A DNA stretch of 5,211 nt from Flavobacteriaceae bacterium (GTDB lineage: Bacteria > Bacteroidota > Bacteroidia > Flavobacteriales > Flavobacteriaceae): positions 1 to 5,211 of the forward strand of contig CATEMS010000265.1 of the NCBI GenBank assembly GCA_949507465.1. Direction: 5' to 3'. Below, in pieces: positions 1 to 5,211 of this stretch. The notes beneath the pieces were generated by a model that ran no database searches, was not told where the DNA came from, and saw nothing but the letters and a program-made list of their open reading frames with translations. Within the stretch, counting starts at the first letter, position 1. Every line of letters starts with the position of its first letter. Position numbers and translations under genes: made by a program.

Positions 1-1549
1 TAACCTCCCAGTTGTAAGGATCTAAATTTAGTTTTTCTCGGTCAAACTCTGCCAAAAGCAAACCAACTAAATCCTTTTTCTTTTCAGAAACTTCAGCCAA
101 ATCTAAAACAATACCAATTTTTCCTAACTCAGGGAGGACGCCTGTTACAGATTCAAGAGTTTTATAGATACCGTAGAGTCTTTGTGCAACTTCAGTTTGT
201 AGAGCGGCTTTTTTATCATAGGCCCTATTGCTTTCAGAAATCTCAGACAAATAACGAGTTCTTGCCGGTGGGATTACATATATTTTTTCAGACATTTCAG
301 CTGTAATCTGGAAAGAAGATGTTAAATCTGTTTTGGTTTTTTCTTTTAACTCACCCATAATAGCTGCGTAGAGTTTATTCATGCCTGGATCATTGAACTG
401 AGAGGCAATGGTGCCAAATACAGGAAGGTTATCTTGAGGTGTATCCCATAATTGGTGGTTGCGCATGTACTGCTTTTTTACATCACGAAGTGCATCTAAG
501 GCCCCGCGCTTATCAAATTTATTGATGGCAACTAAATCTGCAAAATCTAGCATGTCTATTTTCTCCAATTGTGTGGCCGCACCAAACTCGGGGGTCATCA
601 CATACAAAGAAACATCACTATGCTCTATAATTTCTGTGTCACTTTGTCCAATACCAGAGGTTTCTAAAATAATTAAATCATAAGATGCGGCTTTGATAAT
701 CTCTATGGTCTGTGCTACATACTTTGATAAGGCAAGGTTAGATTGACGGGTTGCTAGACTACGCATGTATACTCTGGGTGAGTTTATGGCATTCATTCTA
801 ATTCTATCACCCAAAAGTGCACCACCTGTTTTTCTTTTTGAGGGGTCTACAGAAATAAGACCGATGGTTTTATCTGGGAAATCAATTAAAAACCTTCTCA
901 CCAGCTCATCAACTAAAGAAGATTTACCAGCACCACCAGTACCTGTTATCCCTAGAACAGGTGTATTTAAAGACTTATTATTTTTATATATTTTCTCTAG
1001 AGTTTGGTTAGCTACCTCAGGAAAATTCTCTGCCGAAGATATAATTCTAGCAATAGCTCCAGGGTTTTTATCGTCTAAAAGTGCTAATTCGCCATTAAGC
1101 TTATCTCCAACAGGAAAGTCTGATGTTTTCACCAAATCATTAATCATGCCCTGTAAACCCATCGCTCTGCCATCATCAGGAGAGTATATTCTAGTAATCC
1201 CATAGGCCATTAAGGCTTCTATTTCTTTGGGAAGTATAACACCGCCGCCGCCGCCAAATATTTTAATATGCCCCGCACCCTTTTGTTTTAAAAGATCATA
1301 CATGTATTTGAAATACTCTGTGTGTCCTCCTTGGTAAGAGGTCAATGCAATGGCATTGGCGTCTTCTTGTATGGCTGTATTGACAACCTGCTCAACACTT
1401 CTGTCATGTCCAAGATGGATTACTTCAACCCCGGTAGATTGTATGATACGGCGCATGATGTTTATTGCTGCATCATGACCATCAAATAAAGAAGCAGCGG
1501 TGACAATCCGTACTTTGTGTTTTGGACAATAAGGTTTTTGTTGTTGCAT
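1..1549 (-). CDS. icmF: Fused B12-dependent acyl-CoA mutase with G-protein chaperone domain (IcmF type), 3' end outside window
   Basis: The reverse strand reads without a stop from an ATG at 1547-1549 to the window edge, giving 516 residues of a protein family usually near 1,100. Seen: a B12-binding domain at about residues 10-145, with DGHDAA at 23-28 (H25 is the expected lower axial cobalt ligand), SYQGGH at 71-76 and FGGGGG at 98-103. A MeaB-like GTPase domain follows at about 195-420, with Walker A GTGGAGKS at 203-210, the switch segment DPSKRKTGGALLGDR, ETSGIGQ at 296-302 and the guanine motif NKFD at 343-346. A helical linker comes next; the catalytic TIM-barrel half is off-window. The order B12 domain, G domain, mutase is diagnostic of IcmF, which interconverts isobutyryl-CoA and butyryl-CoA with adenosylcobalamin while the G domain guards cofactor loading. 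Databases often label such genes methylmalonyl-CoA mutase; substrate cannot be decided here. No in-frame ATG lies close upstream, and the N-terminus looks family-typical. Cytoplasmic. Confidence 0.93.
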   Translation of the reverse strand, partial: MQQQKPYCPKHKVRIVTAASLFDGHDAAINIMRRIIQSTGVEVIHLGHDRSVEQVVNTAIQEDANAIALTSYQGGHTEYFKYMYDLLKQKGAGHIKIFGGGGGVILPKEIEALMAYGITRIYSPDDGRAMGLQGMINDLVKTSDFPVGDKLNGELALLDDKNPGAIARIISSAENFPEVANQTLEKIYKNNKSLNTPVLGITGTGGAGKSSLVDELVRRFLIDFPDKTIGLISVDPSKRKTGGALLGDRIRMNAINSPRVYMRSLATRQSNLALSKYVAQTIEIIKAASYDLIILETSGIGQSDTEIIEHSDVSLYVMTPEFGAATQLEKIDMLDFADLVAINKFDKRGALDALRDVKKQYMRNHQLWDTPQDNLPVFGTIASQFNDPGMNKLYAAIMGELKEKTKTDLTSSFQITAEMSEKIYVIPPARTRYLSEISESNRAYDKKAALQTEVAQRLYGIYKTLESVTGVLPELGKIGIVLDLAEVSEKKKDLVGLLLAEFDREKLNLDPYNWEV

Positions 1550-1572
1550 TATGGTTTTGTGATTTGTGTGAA

Positions 1573-1604
1573 CAAAGTTAATTAAAAATGAGTTTTGAAG
1601 CTAA
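1573..1604 (-). promoter_or_regulatory. Candidate Bacteroidota-type promoter for icmF
   Basis: On the reverse strand, TAACTTTG (1573-1580) matches the Bacteroidota -7 consensus TAnnTTTG exactly. A TTAG (1601-1604), one mismatch from the -33 TTTG, lies 20 nt upstream. The element sits 23 nt before the icmF ATG, so the leader would be short. The leader has no Shine-Dalgarno sequence, as is common in this phylum. No cobalamin-riboswitch B12 box was seen between the element and the start codon. Inferred from motif match only. Confidence 0.45.
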
Positions 1605-1660
1605 AAAAGGGTTGTAATACCTCTAAATTTAATAATCCGTGATAAAAGTTGTCGCAATAT

Positions 1661-1694
1661 TTTGTTAAGAATTCAATAAAATTTCATACATTGT
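1661..1694 (+). promoter_or_regulatory. Weak candidate promoter for the secreted-protein gene
   Basis: TTTG at 1661-1664 is followed after 22 nt by TACATTGT (1687-1694), which matches six of eight positions of the Bacteroidota -7 consensus TAnnTTTG. Transcription would start near 1700, leaving about 30 nt of A-rich leader before the ATG at 1730. The leader is almost all A and T and has no Shine-Dalgarno motif; A-rich leaders are typical of flavobacterial translation starts. The spacing is slightly long, so this is a tentative call. Confidence 0.35.
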
Positions 1695-1729
1695 TGGCCT
1701 AGAATTAAAAAACATTTAAATTAAAAATT

Positions 1730-2647
1730 ATGAAAAAAATTTACATTTTAGCTATTGCAGCTTTCGCAATCACCTTAAACACGAATGCACAGGCATTCAC
1801 TGATGATGCAGAGAGCTACGACCTAGGAGATATGGGTTCACAAAACCTTGATGTATGGGGAGTATGGTCTGGATCACCAAACCCAGCAGAAGATATTGAC
1901 ATTGTTAATGATTTTTCATCATCTGGAACACAATCACTTTATGTTGATGATTCAGGAATTATGGACGTTATGATGTTAACACAAAACATAGATGCTGGAC
2001 AATGGTATGTTCAATTCCAAGCGTATATCCCTGCAGACAGAGGAGCGTACTTCAACATCCAAGGAGAAACAGAAAACGAAGGTGCTGGAGCAGGTGGTAC
2101 TGGAGTATTTAACTCAAGCAATTTATACTTTAACCAAGGAGCAACCAATCCTGGTGTATTTTTAGATGAACTTACGGGTGAGACTGAACAATATCCAGAA
2201 GACGAATGGTTTCCAATATCAATTCAATTTGATCTTGACGCAGCCCCTCCAACATTCCATATATCAATTAATGGAAATACTGTTAACGATGACCCACAGC
2301 CATTCGCTACAGATGCAATTTTAGGAGGTCTTGATTTTTACTCTATAGACACAAACAACGAGTTATATATCGACGATATTATTTTCGCTGAAGGTTCTTT
2401 AGGTGCTGACGATTTTAACGCTGCTGTTTTTAGTGTATATCCAAATCCTGTTGTAAATACTTTAAACATCCAAACTGCTGATGCAGTTCAAAATGTAACT
2501 GTATATGACGTACTAGGTAAAGTTGTAATGAATGTGAACCCAGGAGTTGTATCTCCATCACTTGACATGAGTTCTCTAAACGCTGGAGCATACCTTGTAA
2601 ACGTTACAATCAACGGTACATCTAAGAGTGTGAAAGTAATTAAGTAA
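1730..2647 (+). CDS. Secreted acidic beta-rich protein with T9SS type A sorting domain
   Basis: A 305-residue protein of unknown specific function. Seen: a Sec signal peptide (MKK, hydrophobic core at about 4-15, likely cleavage after NTNA at residue 20 or QA at 22). A 200-residue central region (about 23-222) follows, rich in beta-strand-like, aromatic and Asn/Gly/Asp stretches, ending in ELYIDDIIFAEG. The C-terminal domain (about 233-305) has VYPNP at 236-240, VYDVLGK at 258-264, LNAGAYLV at 283-290 and a terminal KVIK. That domain is the standard type A signal for export by the type IX system, after which family members are usually anchored on the cell surface or released. The central region resembles lectin or laminin-G-like sandwiches ending in a YIDDI strand, so glycan binding is possible, but I see no catalytic motif. 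Residues 23-230 contain about 38 Asp/Glu, one Arg and no Lys; the whole protein has no Cys. It is a single-gene unit flanked by a candidate promoter and a strong terminator. Confidence 0.9.
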   Translation: MKKIYILAIAAFAITLNTNAQAFTDDAESYDLGDMGSQNLDVWGVWSGSPNPAEDIDIVNDFSSSGTQSLYVDDSGIMDVMMLTQNIDAGQWYVQFQAYIPADRGAYFNIQGETENEGAGAGGTGVFNSSNLYFNQGATNPGVFLDELTGETEQYPEDEWFPISIQFDLDAAPPTFHISINGNTVNDDPQPFATDAILGGLDFYSIDTNNELYIDDIIFAEGSLGADDFNAAVFSVYPNPVVNTLNIQTADAVQNVTVYDVLGKVVMNVNPGVVSPSLDMSSLNAGAYLVNVTINGTSKSVKVIK

Positions 2648-2668
2648 TTTAGTTACTACTTAAAACTT

Positions 2669-2702
2669 AAGGTCCTTTACACAAGTAAAGGACCTTTTTT
2701 TT
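2669..2702 (+). terminator. Rho-independent terminator of the secreted-protein gene
   Basis: A perfect 12-bp stem (2669-2680 pairing with 2685-2696) encloses the four-base loop ACAA and runs into eight T residues (2695-2702). It starts 21 nt after the stop codon at 2645-2647. On the opposite strand the hairpin is followed only by AAGTTTTAAG, so it may terminate the converging operon weakly, about 80 nt after that operon's last stop codon. No other hairpin was seen in the 126-nt convergent gap. Confidence 0.93.
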
Positions 2703-2773
2703 ATCACAAAATTTAAATATCGCTTCTACCAAATACCTAAGAGAGTCTCAAATACAATGTAGTTTTAAGGAAA

Positions 2774-3547
2774 TCAATGCAAGGTTTTAAAATACCTAAA
2801 TGCGTGTTGCAACCTAGAACCATACCAAGAAAAGTAGGTTCCATCTACAAGCATCACCTGTTTTTTTGTGATATTTCCTAGAGTCTCTACATGTTTTTCT
2901 GAAAATGGAAAAGGCTCTGACGACAATAAAATAAGATCTGCCTTTTTAAGATCTTCGATAGCCATTTCTGGATACCTTGAAATAGGTGATGCTACCATAT
3001 TTTCAAACTTATTAACCTTTAATAATTCATTGATAAAGGTATGCCTCCCCGCTACCATAAAAGGCTTTTGCCATATCAGATATGCAACTTTTTTTGAAGG
3101 TCTTTTATCCATAAAATCCTTAAAGGTATCAAGCTGGCTAGTTATGGTATTTATTATCTGAGAGGCATATGTTTCTTTCTGAAAGATACTGCCGAGCACA
3201 AAAATCATTTCAAGAGTGTCACTAATGGAGTAAATATCACTTACCCAAACAGGCGCTATTTTTGAACAAGACATTATTATTTCTTTGGTATTTTCCTCCT
3301 TGTTGCCTATTATTATGTCTGGTTGCAGGGCTTTTATAGTCTCAAGATTACCCTTTTTGGTGCCACCAACAATGGTCTTCTCCTTTTTAAGAAATGATGG
3401 ATGGGTGCAAAATTTGGTAATACCTACAAGCTGTTTTCTTAATCCTAAATCAATGAGTAATTCTGTTTGAGAGGGTACAAGTGACACAATACGTTTTGGA
3501 GTTTCTAAAAACTCAAAAACAGTCTGTAATTGGTCTTTACATTGCAT
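2774..3547 (-). CDS. BtuF-like helical-backbone metal/cobalamin receptor, no signal peptide
   Basis: A 257-residue member of the periplasmic binding protein 2 family (Peripla_BP_2, the BtuF/FhuD type), which binds cobalamin, haem or siderophores for ABC importers. Seen: an N-terminal lobe opening with PKRIVSLVPSQTELLIDLGL at 17-36, then VGITKFCTHP at 41-50 and GGTKKGNLETIKALQPDIII at 61-80. A long helical backbone spans about 108-145. The second lobe has AYLIWQKPFMVAG at 155-167, TFINELL at 170-176, SSEPFPF at 209-215 and DGTYFSWYGSRL at 235-246. Such domains normally follow a signal peptide or lipobox, but here the conserved fold begins by residue 17 with a charged, non-hydrophobic start, so the protein should be cytoplasmic. 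The ATG at 3545-3547 lies inside the end of pyrF, an 11-nt overlap that suggests translational coupling. Stop is TGA. No permease or ATPase gene is in the window. Family assignment is firm; ligand and role are unknown. Confidence 0.88.
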   Translation of the reverse strand: MQCKDQLQTVFEFLETPKRIVSLVPSQTELLIDLGLRKQLVGITKFCTHPSFLKKEKTIVGGTKKGNLETIKALQPDIIIGNKEENTKEIIMSCSKIAPVWVSDIYSISDTLEMIFVLGSIFQKETYASQIINTITSQLDTFKDFMDKRPSKKVAYLIWQKPFMVAGRHTFINELLKVNKFENMVASPISRYPEMAIEDLKKADLILLSSEPFPFSEKHVETLGNITKKQVMLVDGTYFSWYGSRLQHAFRYFKTLH

Positions 3548-4355
3548 CTAAAATAAGCTGCATTTGTCCTTGTAAATCTTGTGCTGCCTTAGCTGCAGTT
3601 TCTGCAAAATTTCGGCCAGAAGAAGCGTAAATAATACCACGAGAAGAATTAATAAGTAACCCAACATTTGCATTGATACCATAACTGCAAACATCCTGCA
3701 AATTACCTCCTTGAGCACCCACTCCAGGGACAAGCAAAAAACTATCGGGTACAAGTGCACGTATCTGCTTAAGATAGGTTGCTTTGGTAGCTCCTACCAC
3801 ATACATTAGGTTTTGAGAGTTATGCCAGGTAGTAGAGGTTTTAAGCACCTGCTTATATAGTTGTTCTTGCTCTAAAATTTTAGTTTGAAAATCAAAAGCA
3901 CCTTTGTTTGAGGTAAGCCCTAAAAGTATGGTATGCTTATTTTCAAACGCTAAAAAAGGTTCTACAGAATCTTTTCCCATATAAGGGGCCACCGTTACAG
4001 CGTCAAAGGCCAAGTCTTCAAAAAATGCCTTAGCATACATACTAGAGGTATTGCCTATATCTCCTCGTTTGGCATCAGCAATTGTAAAAATCTCTGGATA
4101 ATTTTCATTGAGATAGTGTATGGTTTTTTCAAGAGCTCTCCAGCCTGTTACACCGTGAGCCTCATAAAAAGCAGTATTGGGCTTAAAGGCAACGGCAAGA
4201 TGATGTGTTGCATCAATAATTTGCTTATTGAAAGAAAAGATAGGATCCTCATCCTGTAATAAATGCTCAGGAATTTTATCCAAATCTACATCCAATCCAA
4301 TGCAAAGAAAGGATTTTTTCTGATGTATCTGATCTACTAACTCTTGAGTATTCAT
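3537..4355 (-). CDS. pyrF: Orotidine-5'-phosphate decarboxylase (type 2)
   Basis: Catalyses the last step of de novo UMP synthesis, decarboxylating orotidine 5'-phosphate to UMP in the cytoplasm. The 272-residue length fits the longer type 2 PyrF subfamily. Seen: a first barrel strand with FLCIGLDVDLDKIPEHL at 16-32, the substrate-binding AFKPNTAFYE at 56-65, and the catalytic block IADAKRGDIGNT at 92-103 containing D94, K96 and D99. Further on are VAPYMGKDS at 122-130, LLGLTSNKGAFDFQ at 144-157, the phosphate-loop strand VPGVGAQGG at 209-217 and INSSRGIIYAS at 235-245, with R239 expected to contact phosphate. All key residues are present, so it should be active. The ATG at 4353-4355 follows the prfA stop by 14 nt, and the last 11 nt overlap the BtuF-like gene, so the three are probably co-transcribed. 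No attenuator-like hairpin or other pyrimidine-control site was seen in the short upstream gap. Confidence 0.97.
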   Translation of the reverse strand: MNTQELVDQIHQKKSFLCIGLDVDLDKIPEHLLQDEDPIFSFNKQIIDATHHLAVAFKPNTAFYEAHGVTGWRALEKTIHYLNENYPEIFTIADAKRGDIGNTSSMYAKAFFEDLAFDAVTVAPYMGKDSVEPFLAFENKHTILLGLTSNKGAFDFQTKILEQEQLYKQVLKTSTTWHNSQNLMYVVGATKATYLKQIRALVPDSFLLVPGVGAQGGNLQDVCSYGINANVGLLINSSRGIIYASSGRNFAETAAKAAQDLQGQMQLILDAM

Positions 4356-4369
4356 AAAATGAGTGTTTT

Positions 4370-5211
4370 TTAGAATGTATCTCCTGATTCTCTTAGGCGC
4401 TCTGTGTTATCTACCAGTTGTAATTCATCAATTATTTTTTGAATGTCTCCATCTATAATGTTATTCAAATCATACAGTGTTAAATTTATTCTATGATCGG
4501 TAACACGTCCTTGAGAGTAATTATAGGTCCGTATTTTGGCACTCCTATCACCACTTGTTACTTGAGAGCCACGCTTTAGAGCATCTTCTGCATTTTTTTT
4601 GGCAAGTTCTAAATCGTACAATCTAGAACGCAACACCTTGAATGCTTTCTCTTTATTTTTATGCTGAGATTTTTGATCTTGACATTGCGCCACCAAACCT
4701 GTTGGTGTGTGGGTAAGTCTTACAGCAGAGTAAGTTGTATTTACAGATTGCCCGCCAGGACCTGAAGAACAAAAATAATCAATCCTAACATCCTTCATTT
4801 CTATTTGTACATCAAACTCTTCTGCCTCTGGAAACACCATAACGGTAGCAGCGCTTGTGTGAACACGACCCTGAGTTTCTGTTTGGGGTACCCGTTGGAC
4901 ACGGTGTACTCCGGCTTCAAATTTTAAAGTACCATAGACATCATCTCCGGTGATTTCTAATTGAATGGCTTTGTATCCACCAGAGGTGCCCTCGCTAAAA
5001 TCCACTACACTTGTTTTCCAACCTTTGCCCTCACAATACTTAGTATACATCCTATGCAAATCTCCGGCAAAAATACTTGCTTCATCTCCACCAGTTCCTG
5101 CCTTAATCTCCATTACTGCATTCTTTGCATCTTCTGGATCTCTAGGAATTAACATGTACTTAATTTCTTCTTCAAGAAGCACAATATTTGATTTTGCCTC
5201 ATCCAATTGCA
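4370..5211 (-). CDS. prfA: Peptide chain release factor 1, 5' end outside window
   Basis: Recognises UAA and UAG stop codons in the ribosomal A site and triggers peptide release. The visible 279 residues are the C-terminal part of a protein usually near 360, so about 80 N-terminal residues lie off the right edge. Seen, counting from the leucine codon at 5204-5206: EIKAGTGGDEASIFAGDL at 33-50, the anticodon-like tripeptide PQT at 107-109 (bases 4880-4888) in RVPQTETQGRVHTSAATV, and the catalytic GGQ at 151-153 (bases 4748-4756) in SSGPGGQSVNTTYSAV. The conserved tail includes IRTYNYSQGRVTDHRINLT. A PxT tripeptide rather than SPF makes this RF1, not RF2. Reading continues through the window edge, so TTG at 5204-5206 is an internal leucine codon, not a start. 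The gene ends in TAA, a codon its own product decodes, and is followed after 14 nt by pyrF. It is the first visible gene of the operon; its promoter is off-window. Confidence 0.97.
   Translation of the reverse strand, partial: QLDEAKSNIVLLEEEIKYMLIPRDPEDAKNAVMEIKAGTGGDEASIFAGDLHRMYTKYCEGKGWKTSVVDFSEGTSGGYKAIQLEITGDDVYGTLKFEAGVHRVQRVPQTETQGRVHTSAATVMVFPEAEEFDVQIEMKDVRIDYFCSSGPGGQSVNTTYSAVRLTHTPTGLVAQCQDQKSQHKNKEKAFKVLRSRLYDLELAKKNAEDALKRGSQVTSGDRSAKIRTYNYSQGRVTDHRINLTLYDLNNIIDGDIQKIIDELQLVDNTERLRESGDTF

Noticed and set aside
765..1205. Open plus-strand frame of 146 codons inside the mutase gene
   Set aside because: It lies antisense to the GTPase and B12-domain segment of icmF, which shows unbroken family motifs on the other strand. 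The plus-strand product has no recognisable domain. The shorter plus frame at 459-683 is rejected for the same reason.
1241..1255. GCC trinucleotide run as a simple repeat or slippage site
   Set aside because: It encodes the five-glycine stretch (residues 99-103) of the B12-binding domain, a functional GG motif; the run is short and the frame is intact.
1550..1729. Cobalamin riboswitch upstream of the B12-dependent mutase
   Set aside because: No B12-box-like sequence and no multi-stem structure was visible, and the likely leader of icmF is too short to hold one.
2868..3470. Two short plus-strand frames (2868-3161 and 3285-3470)
   Set aside because: Both are antisense to the well-supported BtuF-like gene, with no family motifs and no independent start context.
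3548..3760. 70-codon minus-strand frame overlapping the end of pyrF
   Set aside because: It is an out-of-frame reading of the conserved pyrF C-terminus, leucine-rich only because of the frame shift.
4961..5152. 63-codon plus-strand frame inside prfA
   Set aside because: Antisense to conserved RF1 sequence, with no recognisable features.
5204..5206. TTG as a possible start of the release factor
   Set aside because: The reading frame stays open to the window edge, and RF1 needs roughly 80 further N-terminal residues; this codon is an internal leucine.
4370..5211. Programmed frameshift in the release factor gene
   Set aside because: That is a feature of RF2 (prfB) near its 5' end. This gene has the RF1 PxT tripeptide and one continuous frame.

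Overview
The window reads as an ordinary chromosomal segment of a member of the Bacteroidota, most likely the class Flavobacteriia. Four things point there. The DNA is A+T-rich. One protein carries a type IX secretion (T9SS) type A C-terminal sorting domain, which is characteristic of this phylum. The genes lack Shine-Dalgarno sites and have A-rich leaders. Promoter-like elements resemble the Bacteroidota TTTG / TAnnTTTG pattern. The very acidic secreted protein would suit a marine or salty habitat, but that is inference.

Layout. Bases 1-1549 (minus strand) hold the N-terminal half of icmF, a fused B12-dependent acyl-CoA mutase with a built-in G-protein chaperone; it runs off the left edge. 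Bases 1550-1729 are a divergent intergenic region with a candidate promoter on each strand. Bases 1730-2647 (plus strand) encode a 305-residue secreted protein with a signal peptide, an unassigned acidic beta-rich domain and a T9SS sorting domain. A strong 12-bp hairpin with a T-tract ends this gene at 2669-2702. Bases 2774-5211 (minus strand) are the 3' part of a tight operon read right to left: prfA (release factor 1, cut by the right edge), pyrF (orotidine-5'-phosphate decarboxylase) and a BtuF-like helical-backbone metal/cobalamin receptor without a signal peptide. The prfA-pyrF gap is 14 nt and pyrF overlaps the receptor gene by 11 nt.

How the genes work together. The operon joins translation termination, pyrimidine synthesis and a possible corrinoid or metal-binding protein; the tight spacing suggests co-transcription, not a shared pathway. 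The one plausible functional link is that icmF needs adenosylcobalamin and the BtuF-like gene belongs to a family that includes vitamin B12 receptors, but they sit in separate transcription units. I see no mobile element, CRISPR array, RNA gene or defence system. The least explained items are the secreted acidic protein and the apparently cytoplasmic BtuF-like protein.
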